Source: Alitta virens
Lineage: Eukaryota; Annelida; Polychaeta; Phyllodocida; Nereididae
Direction of reading: 5' to 3'
Assembly: GCA_932294295.1 (NCBI GenBank)
Contig: OW028573.1
Span: 70,223,829-70,287,828, forward strand
DNA length: 64,000 nucleotides
Part shown: positions 21,341 through 32,025 of the stretch, one piece after another
Position numbering within the stretch: the first letter of the stretch is position 1
How the letters are laid out: the number at the start of each line of letters is the position of its first letter
The notes under the pieces: generated by a model
Told to the model about the DNA's origin: nothing
The model's database searches: none
The model's input: the letters and a program-made list of their open reading frames with translations, nothing else
Program-made: the position numbers and the translations under genes

Positions 21341-21870
21341 AGAATTCCCTGATGGATCCGTCAACTGATGGATTTTTAATGAAAACGACCAGACATGATT
21401 TATTGACTATTCTCTTTGGACCAGGAAAGGATTAGCTAGCTACTGTAGTGTTTTCATTGTAATCTAGATATGTTTCTATTCGATCTCTGCACCTTCGTTC
21501 TATCCTTCACATCATCGCAACGTCATTCATACGAAATCTCAGCTGTCAACACATCTCTCATTGGGCTACTTTTCCTATTTACATTTTCTAAAAGACTGTA
21601 CTCTTGTACAAAGTTTTACACACTAGACTTAAAGCTTTCTCAGGCATATTTTTTATAGTGTATTTTGGAAAATAATTGGGAAAACCTTTACCTCAAGACC
21701 ACAGAAACTTTTTCTGTGGAATGGGGAGGGTGGGTCAAATTGTTCCCAGTGCGTTTTCCTTTTGGGGAAATTAGGTCCCTTTAATCTGTTGTTTAATTTT
21801 TTGCAGACTGGCTAGATTAGTTAGTTAGTTAGTGTTATTGTTTAACGCCTCATCAGCACCTGAGTGGGAG
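21341..21870. other. Flank of the repeats ending in a 5'-truncated LINE tail
   Basis: No gene is recognised. At 21818-21870 a ~50-base LINE/SINE-B 3' tail is present on the minus strand (plus: TTAGTTAGTTAG then TTATTGTTTAACGCCTCATC). A 62-residue frame at 21470 has no recognisable domain. Confidence 0.5.
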
Positions 21871-21889
21871 AAGTAAGAGGGCTACTATA

Positions 21890-22330
21890 AAACGGTAGCT
21901 TCCCGTAGTCTACTACAGGCGGTGCTAGTGGTACTCATATGTATGGACGACGTACCTCCAAAACGTACCCCGAGGCCCTAACGGTGCCTCTCTGCATGAT
22001 CAATGAGTGTGTGGAACGCCAAGGGCTATAGTTTAATTACTATGGAGGAAGTGAGATATGGGGCATGGGGCTATTGTTTTGATTAACGATCTGACAGATC
22101 ACTGAGCACAAACTGGTAAGCATACAGTGGTATGTGATAGGTATGGACGTGGGATGTGTACCAAGGTTCGGAATTATTGTTTGATTAATGATCTAACAGA
22201 TCTTGAGCAAAACTGACGACAGGTGGTGCTAGTGGTGCAATGTAATGTAGTACGTGGCAGGTATAACAATGTGTAGAACCATTGTTTGCTGTGTATATAT
22301 AAAAGGTTGAAGAATGAACTATCCAACACC
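21890..22330 (+). promoter_or_regulatory. Upstream region of PolB gene: imperfect direct repeats and a TATA box
   Basis: Two imperfect repeats, ATTGTTTTGATTAACGATC and ATTGTTTGATTAATGATC, each followed by a short palindrome around GATCTNACAGATC (about 22073 and 22172), lie among repeated GGTGCTAGTGGT and GGTATGGACG phrases. A strong TATA-like sequence, TATATATAAAAGG, occurs at about 22293, roughly 90 bases before the PolB start. I infer an element-borne promoter; this is not proven. Confidence 0.5.
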
Positions 22331-22395
22331 TTATTTAAAGAATAATACTGCAAGAGCAGTATATAGATAGTTATTTCCAAACAGCTGACATATTA

Positions 22396-23546
22396 ATGGC
22401 TGACGTACAGTCAAAAAGGATCAGGACAGAGGGTGCTAGTAATGATGCAAAACCATACATTATTCATCCTGTGAGGGAAAGAATATCAAGAAAATTTGGT
22501 ATTGAAGAAGTAACATATAAAGCAAAATTCAACAACGGCTTACAAGGAGAACAGCTGATCGGTATGCAAGACGAACTTCACAACATGTTTACAGACATCA
22601 TGGACCTGGTTAAAGACAAACATCCAAATAAGGAAGATAAAGCACGTGTCACAATCAATCACTCAGGATTAGAGAGGGAGGTGTTCATACACTGCCAACC
22701 ACAGCATAACATCACAGCCAGTGTTATAATGGAAAGGTATGTACATAGCAAATCTATCATTTTAACATAAGTATTACTTATAGTACTATTAACAGTAGTG
22801 TGGACGTATAATGTTATAGCTTGACACACTGATATCACAGGTAGTAATAGTTATATTTATTATTTACAGAATAAACACGGTTCTCCAATCGAACAAATCC
22901 CTAAATATCGATGATACGTTTGAAGTTAATATCGGTATAATGAGCGCTGATGATCAAGGGGGCGGATGCAGTAGAGCCATCGTCGATACAGATCCTCTAT
23001 CTGCTAATTGCACAATAAAGAAAAAAAGCTCGATGGTATTCATTCCTGTAGTACGCAATGAGCATTTATGCGCTGCTAGAGCTATTGTCACATGCAAAGC
23101 TAAGTTAGATAACATACCGGCAGCCAGAAAAGATAGTGTTAAGTAAAGACTATGAATCACAAAGTAGCTGTGCCATCAGACTTCATAGACAGTCGAATGT
23201 ACCCACAACTAGGCCAGTTAAAGTTAAAGAGCTACATAAATTTGAGACAGTGTTAGATATCCAAATCGTAGTTATATCTGGTGATACAGGAAATGATGTG
23301 ACATATAAAGGCTTGATCTCAAGGCCCCGCAAGATTTTTATATATCTAAAAGATGAGCATTATCACAGTATTACTAGAATCAAAGGTTTTTATGTTAACA
23401 GGAAGATATGCATTCATTGTTTAGAAGTACACAGTAAGAATGGTAAACATGGGTGTGATGATGTGTGCAGTACATGCTGTTCAGAATATTGTATGTTTGA
23501 CAATAATTCGATAGATTGTCCAGATTGCAACTTAAAGGGGAACTAA
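22396..23546 (+). pseudogene. Polinton/Maverick-like type-B DNA polymerase, N-terminal part
   Basis: Exon 22396-22736 begins MADVQSKRIRTEG and joins through a 133-base intron (donor GTATGT, acceptor TTTACAG) to an exon at 22870. The frame shifts near 23140. Recognisable parts are RINTVLQSNKSLNIDD, HLCAARAIV, FETVLDIQIVV and IYLKDEHYHSI. A Cys/His block CIHCLEVH ... CSTCC ... CPDC follows. This order is typical of the N-terminal region of protein-primed PolB encoded by Polinton/Maverick and adintovirus-like elements. Such PolB replicates the element's linear DNA. The part before the exonuclease motifs is missing where the LINE lies. I see no integrase, capsid or ATPase gene of such an element nearby. 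Confidence 0.75.
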
Positions 23547-24901
23547 TGGAAGTTTGTATGGTAATTTCAAAAGTTCAATTAGATGTTAAATAATATATTG
23601 CAGTGAATGGAAATGTCTTAAACTCTGGTTTGATATGATTTCAAGCCAATTGAAAGTGCAATTTACACCAACCACCAACATGCTGGGGGCCGCCATTTTT
23701 GTACACGGCACGCAAGACAGTGACGTCACTTATGTACTATATCAAGGCCATATATGCATTGAGCCAATACAAATCAATTCATAATCCTGTTGATTACAAG
23801 CTGTTACATTGTTCATTGCAATTATAACCAGAACAGATAAAACAACAACATAAAGGGTGTTAATTGCAATGTTTTGGGAATACAGCATAATTATAGCTAA
23901 TTATTGCATTGATTGCAATGAGCAATTTGTATCTAAGAATAGGTATATAGGCATTAGTAGTATTATTTATAGGATAAATAGTTTTCGTAGTATCTATATT
24001 TAGTGTATATATAGGGTTAGTGGGGATGTTTTAAGGGCAGCATCTCCTTCTTTACCAAGAATAATATATATTAATTATCAATATAGGCCTACCAGTTTAA
24101 AATAAAATATAAATATCAAAAACTCATTTTCAACAAAACTTTGTCCAATACACTATTTTTTTAAAGCTTCACTAATAAACAGTGGACGAATGATAGATAG
24201 ATTTATTTGGCAACATAATACATTTTTTTGCATACAATGCTGAAATCTAATATAATGTAAACTGCTCTAAATTACTAAAAATTCTTTTAATTAGTACTCA
24301 GTTACCCAAACATTCAGTAGTTGTATTACATAGCAAGATAATTGATAGCTGTGTCTGTTTTATATCTGTGAGACCATCCAGTACCACCCAGTACATTCAT
24401 ACACAGAATATAGTTGATGTCACAATCACAATTAAGAACTGATCCCTGTTGTAAACTTTTTATTAAATGTGCAATTTGTTTGCCATACTTTCATTTAAAA
24501 GAGATTATATGTATTTACTGCTTATTGTTGTTCCTTGTAATTTGCTGCTTTTGTTTGTTTATTTAATTTGGTCTAATAAATTCTCTCTCACTAATTGCAT
24601 TGTCTCAAATAGTTCAATGGCAATAACTTGACACTCAGTAAGAACTGCACTGAAACGGCAATTAACACCTGTATCTGAAGCTAACAGTTGTTCTCACCAG
24701 AATTGCAATGTCGAGCCTCCAGAATACTTGGCTCTCATTGGCTAAGACCACTCTAGTGACTCCATGCTAAGACCTAGTACAACAGTGACGTATTTCCGGT
24801 CAGTGCAAAACACCACAAAAGTAAAAAATGGCGGCCTCCGTAGTTCACAACACGAGCTAATAAATGCAGGATATTTCATTACCAGTGCATATTAACAAAT
24901 T
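23547..24901 (+). mobile_element. 5' region of the NADAR LINE (putative 5' UTR)
   Basis: No ORF of note is seen. The region includes two CG-containing blocks, GGGGGCCGCCATTTTTGTAC with a following TGACGTCA near 23690-23730, and AAATGGCGGCCTCCG near 24828, upstream of ORF1. These could belong to an internal promoter. The exact LINE 5' boundary is not resolved; PolB-like sequence stops near 23546. Confidence 0.5.
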
Positions 24902-26158
24902 ATGCAAAGCGTGGATGTGGTAACAAAAATGGACAATTTATCAGGGGATATACATGCTATTAATGGGAAGATAAACACAATGCAGTCTAGCATTGACTCT
25001 ATGCAAAATAGCATTAAAGACTTCTCTAAAATCAATGAAAGATTAGACACTGTTGAAGAGATTTCCACCAATGCAAACTTTCTAGCTGAGAAAAACTCTG
25101 AATCGCTGGAGTCTTTAGAAGAGAGGATTAAATCCCTTGAGCTGAAACTTCAAACAGTGGTCATGAAATCTGATAAAACAGTGGAACTGTTAGAAACTCA
25201 ACAGTCAGCTCTTTCACAGCTAAAAAATGACCATGTCAAACTTGATACTTATATGAGAAGGGAAAATCTGCTATTTCTCAATGTTCCTGAAACAGCCATT
25301 GAAAATTGTGATCTCTTTCTAAGGAAAATTTTCAGTGATATGAAAGTTGAAAATCCAGAACAAATATCAATATCCAGGTGCCACAGGCTAAAGTTTGGCA
25401 AAGCCCCTAAGCCTATCATTTGCAGGTTCCAATATTTTGGTGACAGAATGTCAGTGTGGTACAAGCGCTCTAATCTGAAAGGCAAGCCAACGGTGATACA
25501 AGAGGACTACAATGCAGATATCGTCAAAACCAGGAAATACCTATATCCTGTACTCAAAGAAGCCAAATCGCAAAAATTAAGGGCATTCCTAGTTCAAGAT
25601 AAGCTGCAGATAAATGATATTCAATACACTGTTGCCTCCCTTGGACAAGTCCCAGACTCACTCAAGTCTGTGGCTACGGGCTGTAAGCAATCTGCTAACG
25701 TCACAGCATTTTTCACCGAGAAGAATCCTCTTTCAAATTTCTTTCCTGCTCCTTTCAAAGAAGGTCCCAATCAATTTAACTCTGTTGAACAATATTTCCA
25801 ACATTGCAAAGCCGTTATGTTTGTAGATGAAGTCACTGCTGTCAAAATCTTGTTTGCAACTAATCCAGCTACATGCAAGTACTTGGGTGGTCAAGTGAAA
25901 AATGTGAACATGGCACAGTGGCACTCCTCATCTGTAGAAAGAATGAAATGTGGGCTTGAATTAAAATTTTCTTCAAATGCTTACTGCAAGCAAGCGTTAT
26001 TCAAAACCGGAAGTACCACCCTAGCCGAGGCCTCTTCAGACAAGTTCTGGGGTACTGGTGTTGCCCTTGCCAATGCTGATTCGCTTGTCCAGTCAAAGTG
26101 GTCTGGCCAAAACACCCTTGGAAAACTTCTTGAGGTAATCAGAGAACAGTTGAAATAA
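24902..26158 (+). CDS. LINE ORF1: coiled coil, L1-type RNA-binding region and C-terminal NADAR (YbiA-like) domain
   Basis: This is an intact 418-residue ORF. Residues ~1-110 form a heptad-rich coiled coil. Residues ~115-245 look like an L1 ORF1 RRM/CTD (YMRRENLLFLNVPE, CHRLKFG, KPIICRF, QEDYNADIVKTRKYL). Residues ~267-416 match the NADAR/YbiA fold throughout: FFTEKNPLSNFFPAPF, SVEQYFQHCKA, LKFSSNAY, KTGSTTLAEAS, DKFWGTG and GQNTLGKLLEVIREQL. ORF1 proteins bind LINE RNA and act as chaperones. NADAR proteins are N-glycosidases on phosphoribosyl or ADP-ribose substrates, including ADP-ribosylated nucleobases. The fusion is in one uninterrupted frame, so it is not an assembly join at a splice site. 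The role of the domain here is inference. Confidence 0.88.
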   Translation: MQSVDVVTKMDNLSGDIHAINGKINTMQSSIDSMQNSIKDFSKINERLDTVEEISTNANFLAEKNSESLESLEERIKSLELKLQTVVMKSDKTVELLETQQSALSQLKNDHVKLDTYMRRENLLFLNVPETAIENCDLFLRKIFSDMKVENPEQISISRCHRLKFGKAPKPIICRFQYFGDRMSVWYKRSNLKGKPTVIQEDYNADIVKTRKYLYPVLKEAKSQKLRAFLVQDKLQINDIQYTVASLGQVPDSLKSVATGCKQSANVTAFFTEKNPLSNFFPAPFKEGPNQFNSVEQYFQHCKAVMFVDEVTAVKILFATNPATCKYLGGQVKNVNMAQWHSSSVERMKCGLELKFSSNAYCKQALFKTGSTTLAEASSDKFWGTGVALANADSLVQSKWSGQNTLGKLLEVIREQLK

Positions 26159-27175
26159 GAAAGTGACTCAATTCATATATTGTCTGATTATCATACCTAA
26201 CGAATTTGATTTTCTCAGGCAATATGTCTTAATTTAAAGTGACTTTCTCTCTTCTTTAATTTAATCTTAGCCATTTCTTATTTTTTGATGATCTTTTCTT
26301 GGTCTGTAAACAATTGTTTGATTTGTAGATATTATGTTGGTATAATGTTTGATATTGATTACCCTTTATTCCAATGTTTGTTTGTTGTACCAAGCCCATT
26401 CAACTTGTACTATGGATAGTAAATTCAATTATATTTCACAGTTTTGTTAATGTGTTAGGTATTTCTTGCTTAATGTTCTACAATGCTTTAATTTGCCTGG
26501 TATGTAAATGAACAATTATTATCAGCCAATTTGTATCTTACAACTTTCAATCAATGTGTCAAGCAAGAAACAGATATAAACTCACTAAGCTAAATGATTT
26601 TTGGTGTGATTATTCCCTTGTTTGGCTGATGGGCAATGTCTGTTCTTTGTGTGGTTAACGTGTTTCAAATTATATGCTGACCTATATTTAGTTTGCTCAA
26701 CTCATGGACTTTGTAGCATTGATTTGCAGGTTAATTCAACTCAAACTTTCAATGTCCTGTGAAGTACATCTACTAGACTTGTTAATTCTCAAGATGCATT
26801 ACTCCATTTTTCTTTTTTTGCTGTTAGCCTGAAACCTATTGTTGCTGATTCATCCACATTTAAACTATATATTGATATGGGCCCACTGCTGTGGTCAACT
26901 ACTGCTGACCCTCTTAGCTTCCATTTTATTTCCAATGTCTAATTATATGTCTTTCAAGTTTTTGTTATTGTTTCACCATTATAATGCCGCTTGTTGTAAT
27001 TTTGCAGATTATTCAAACAATGTGTTTACATATTTCATGATTACTGGTGCTCTAGAAGCTTCTACCTGGAAAGGATTTCACTCACATGTTAACAATAAGT
27101 ATAACTCGCATATACTAGCAATTATTTCCCTTACATAATTTTTATTTCAAATCTTTTACCCGTTAATATGTTATC
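26159..27175 (+). mobile_element. LINE inter-ORF region
   Basis: About 1.0 kb of AT-rich sequence separates ORF1 and the ORF2 remnants, longer than in most LINEs. A 99-residue frame at 26839-27138 has no recognisable domain. I infer that this is LINE sequence because no other element edge is visible. Confidence 0.5.
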
Positions 27176-30100
27176 ATGATAATTGAAGTTCCCTCCTGTA
27201 ATATACTGGACCAATCGCCAACTTTAGTTGATTTATTAGTAAATAAATCATTAGTATTTGAAGATGACAGTAATGAACCTAACGTTTATCAACAATCACC
27301 CTATTACTCAAGCTTTAATCTACCTGATATTCTATGTTCAAAAAGGAATTCATTGAACTTGCTCAGCCTTAACTGTCAATCTTTGCAAGCCAAATACGAG
27401 CCTTTAAAATGTTATATTAAGTTTCTAAAAGACAATAATTGTGTGATTTCAGCAATATGCCTACAGGAAACTTGGTTGGCTAGCGAGAGTGATCTGTCTC
27501 TTCTTCAACTTGAAGGTTACAATCTAATATCTAAAGGTAAATCATGCAGTGCACATGGTGGGGTATCTATTTACCTCCATGAGAGTTTTCAATATAAGAT
27601 CCTAACTCATCTTACTGAAACTGTATCTTGTGATGTTCAACTTCTTGAAATAATTCTCAATAGTGAATTAGTTTCTCCTGTCATTCAACATTTATAGGCC
27701 ACCCAGGCAATTAATCCAGGACTTACACAATTTTCAAGATGAATTAAATGTAATTATGGAAAATATACAAGGCTATAATCATGTTGTTATTACAGGTGAT
27801 TTCAATATAGATCTCCTCAAGTACAAAGATAATTTACATACCAATGACTTTCTCGATAACCTACTATCTCAAGGCTACCTCCCCAAAATCACTATGCCAA
27901 CGAGATTGACTCATCGTAAAGGGACTCTAATAGACAACTTCTTTGTCAAGCTTTCAGTGAGATATTCAAATACAACATCTGGAATCTTAATAAGCAATAT
28001 TTCGGACCACTTGCCGTATTTTCTGTCCTTAGGTTACCTATTCACAAAAGAGTCAACAAAAAAACGCATTAAAGTTTTCTGTGAGAGCAGGGATTCTATT
28101 ATGAATTTTAAAAATGCGCTAATGGAACCAAATATCTCTGATGCCAATACTAGCTACAATAAGTTTAATGATATCCTTCACTCGCTCATAAATAAACATT
28201 GCCCTATTAAATATAAAAGGTTCAATAAATACAAAAATAAAAATAATGATTGGATTACTACTGGAATCCTTCGCTCTATTGCTTTTAGAGACAAATTATA
28301 TCAGAAATTGAAGTTAACCACAGCGGACAACCCTAGATATTTAGTACTTAAAAAACAATCTGAATTCTTATAACAAAATCTTAAAACAATCCATTCGTTT
28401 AGCAAAGAAGTCCTTCTATGCTAAATATTTTGACAACTATAAAAACAATATAAAGAAAACCTGGAATATGATCAACGAAATAATAAACAAAAAGAAGGTA
28501 ACTAATGCATTCCCAAAGCAATTTTTGATAAATGACAACTTTGAAACTGACCCCAAGAATATAGCTCAACAATTTAACAAATATTTTGTGGAAATCGGAC
28601 CTAAACTTGCCTCTTCTATAAGTAACCATAGTCATGATACTTTTAGAAAGTTCTAGAAGAATCCGGCTCACCAAACGTTTCTTTTTAATCCTGCAACTGT
28701 ACCAGTAATAATTAAAACAATAGACAACTGAAAACCTAAGAGCAGCTGTGGCATTGACCGGTTATCTACTAAACTATTAAAACATTGCAAACTAGAATTA
28801 GCTCACCCAATAATGTTACTGTTCAATAAATGTATTCAAGCTGGCACTTTTCCGAATAAGCTCAAAATAGCTCAAGTTCTTCCAATATTCAAGAAAAATG
28901 AAAATTTGAAAATTATAGGCCGATCTCAATTCTTCTAAGTGTGTCAAAGGTCTTTGAAAAAATCATGCATGCTCAAATCTATGAATACTTTATGAAATCA
29001 AATCTTTTCTATCAAAGCCAGTATGGTTTCAGGACTTGCCACTCAACCGAATATGCAGTCCTTGAGGTAGTTGAAAGAATTATAACATCTATGGACAAAA
29101 AATTAACACCTTTAAATGTATATTTAGACTTATCGAAGGCCTTTGACACACTTAACCATGATATCCTATTATATAAATTGAAACATTATGGTTTTCGAAA
29201 TGAGTCTCTAGATTTTATGAAAAGTTATCTGTCAAATAGACTGCAGTATGTTAAGCTTGAAGATATATCCTCTGATCTAATGCCCTTAACAGTAGGAGTT
29301 CCTCGGGGGTCCATTCTAGGTCCCCTTCTTTTCATTATATATATTAATGATCTGGTCCATGCCACAGACCGGTTTTATCCAGTCATCTATGCCGATGATT
29401 CCACTCTGATGGCAACACTAAACTTCTTTGGTGAAACTGATTTAGAATCCAGTATAAATAATGAGCTAAGTAAAGTTAGCAATTGGTTAAACCTAAATAA
29501 ATTGTCTTTGAATACCACCAAAACTAAGGCTATGATTTTTCATACTGCCCAAAGGGAAGTTTGTAAACCCCACTTAAAAATGGAAAACCATACTATTGAG
29601 TTTGTCGAGAGCTTTAATCTCCTTGGCATAGTGATTGACTCTAAATTGAAATGGGGTCAGCACATAGATATCATTGGTAAAAAGATAAGTAGGACCTCGG
29701 GCATTATAAATAAATTGAAAAACTTTATCCCTATCAATGCAATTCTGAACATTTATAACTCACTAATACTATCCTATATTAACTATGGCTTATTAATTTG
29801 GGGTGTGAAAGGTAACAAAATTTCAAAATTACAAAAAAAAGCCATTAGACATATGACATGGAGCAAACATAATGCTCACACAAGTGGGCTTTTTAAAGCT
29901 TTAAATCTGCTCAAATTTGATGACCTATGTGCACTGCATGACTATAAATTTAGCTATAGAGCAGAAAATGGCAACCTTCCAGTTTATTTTATGACCCTCT
30001 TGCAGTCTCTCAAAATTACCAGTCAAAATTACCCCACTAGACAAAATCTTATGTATAGACCACCCCAGATTAGACATGAATTTGCTAAGTGCAGTATTAC

Positions 30101-30266
30101 ATACCGATACCCTCAACTTTTTAATAGCATGAGTTTAAATATAAGAGATAAAATGTTCACACATAGTTTTGATGGCTTTAAGAAATATATTAAGAAAATA
30201 ACCATCAATTCATATTCAGATCACTGCTCGCTACCAACCTGTTATGTCTGTGAAAGAAACTGTTAA
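27176..30266 (+). pseudogene. LINE ORF2 (endonuclease and reverse transcriptase), several frameshifts and stops
   Basis: Successive frames (27176-27697, 27756-28373, 28468-28656, 28941-30266) give one APE-RT protein. The apurinic endonuclease motifs are LLSLNCQSL, CLQETWL, VVITGDFNIDLL and ISDHLPYF. The RT carries FRTCHSTEYAVLEV, YLDLSKAFDTLNHDIL, GVPRGSILGPLLFIIYIND and YADDSTLM, then a thumb region. Frame breaks occur near 27690, 28373 and 28650, with further stops at 28730 and about 28920. The motifs fit the CR1/L2 side of the Jockey supergroup. The catalytic YADD is intact but the ORF is dead, although ORF1 of the same copy is open. Confidence 0.88.
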
Positions 30267-30545
30267 ATGTGTCCAACTAACTCCGACATAATATATTTGT
30301 ATTTTAACTAAGTCAAACTTTTATTTGCTGTATATGCCATGGAAAAGATCCACCTCTGTGTACTAAGTTGTACATTTTTAAATTTGTATTGCTAACATTT
30401 ACTTCAAGTTAACTTTAGGTGGTCCCTCGATAGCGGCACCTAAATGCCTTAGAGGGATCTCCTCCACTAAATAATTTTTATTATTATAATTTTTTTGTTT
30501 TGATTATGTATGATTGTTAAATATAGTGGTGAATAAAATGACGAT
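30267..30545 (+). mobile_element. LINE 3' UTR and end
   Basis: The 3' UTR follows the ORF2 stop, includes a GTGGTCCCTCGATAGCGGC block and an AATAAA at about 30533, and runs to about 30540. PolB-coding sequence resumes directly after. I could not define a target-site duplication for this LINE. Confidence 0.6.
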
Positions 30546-30631
30546 GATTGATAACACCACAACATAAAGGTGTAACAGTAATAGCTCATAATGCTAAGGC
30601 TTTTGATGCTCATTTTATACTTGGATACTGT
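30546..30631 (+). pseudogene. PolB fragment with exonuclease motif II, up to the P-element insertion
   Basis: This short piece encodes VTVIAHNAKAFDAHFIL, the Exo II region (HN..FD) of protein-primed PolB. It ends in GATACTGT, the target-site duplication of the adjacent P-type transposon, and the same gene resumes in frame after 35566. The Exo I motif (DxE) that should precede it is not found and was probably lost at the LINE junction. Confidence 0.8.
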
Positions 30632-31141
30632 CACAGACAACATACAGACGTTTCACTCCCATTGAAGCCTATAGTGCCACTGACCTAGATAGCGACATCT
30701 AGCGGTTGGTGTGGAGCAGGCTGAGGCAGAGTGTAAACAAAGGAGAAAAGAGGCTAACTTGACAGCTGCTGCATGTCATTCATGACCAATGATCAAGTAT
30801 TACAACAACCACTGTTTATCTAAACATCGTAAATATTTAATAACAACAAAATTACAACATATTCAAGTACATACATGGAAATTAACACTACAGCAATCAA
30901 TTGGTGGATACATTCACTGACATAATTATAAGTGTGTGAGTGTCAACATTTTCCTATTTATCTTTTAATGAGGTGCATTCATCATTCTGTTTTGCCCCTT
31001 GAGAAAATGATGTAGTCTTATTTTACAGAATAGAGTCACAATGTATTTTAAGGTTGTTTGACAACAGCTCAACTCACATATTATATCCTTGCATTTTTCA
31101 ATTGCCAGCAGTTTGTTTGTAAGCTTTTTGATAGCCAGAAC

Positions 31142-31608
31142 CGACCTACATTGCATTAGATGCGATGTAGGGTCGGAACGCCTGCTATAGGAATTCATGG
31201 ACGCTCAAAATTACGACACATTTTTCTCAATAAACATGTTAGCATACCTTATTTTGTTGTTATGTACAGGATTACTACTCCGTTTACTACTTTCACGCAG
31301 ATTTTACTGAAAAAGCCACTGGAAACATCCTTTTTAAGAGCATTTTCAAAATTCACGTTCGCTTGGTTCATACTTTCACAGGTAGCAGGTCGATTCGTCA
31401 TTGCCTGATTGAACCCAATGAAAACTGGTCCGTTCGTCACCCGAATTTGGTCGATTTGTCATCCGAAATTGGTTGATTTGGCCGGTACACAGTGTATGGT
31501 CACTGCTATTATATAAAATATGTTAACTGCCGGTGAAGAACCGACCTTTTTTTGAGTGATGAACCGTCCAGTTTTTACGAAGACGAATCGTGCTGTGACG
31601 AATCGACC
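31142..31608. promoter_or_regulatory. P-element subterminal hairpin and inverted motifs
   Basis: A hairpin at about 31142-31178 pairs CCGACCTACATTGCAT with ATGCGATGTAGGGTCGG. GGTCGATTCGTCA at 31388-31400 is the exact reverse complement of 31596-31608, and variants (GGTCCGTTCGTCA, GGTCGATTTGTCA) lie between them at about 31428 and 31450. The cluster is in the non-coding 3' side of the transposon. It may hold transposase-binding sites. Confidence 0.5.
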
Positions 31609-32025
31609 ATGTTATTGATGTCTACTTACACTAAAACTCACTAGAGGGCTCCGGCGACATCACAGCGCCACCCAGGTGCAATGGTGCAGATAAATATCTA
31701 ATAATTTAGCTTCCTTAGACTCATAGAACATTGGAATCGTGTGGAATATTTTATTAAAATATTTTAATTGTGAAATTGAGAAAACTACGAACTTTCCAGC
31801 GCTATTCTGTGTGCCACTAGGGGCGTTGAAACATCGCCAGAGCCCTCTTGTGAGTTTTTTGGAACTAGGCGGCCATGCTTCAAGCTTTGTTTACCGAAAT
31901 GTGAATTCAAAAATGGCACAGAAATCGATTAATATTGGAAGAAATCAACCATATCTGAGCGCGACACAATAGAAAAAAGGTATGTCTAACGCTACAGTGG
32001 GTGTATGTTGTGTGACAAACGTTTA

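Noticed and set aside
26839..27138. A third LINE ORF between ORF1 and ORF2
   Set aside because: No domain match and composition like the surrounding AT-rich spacer; could not be supported.
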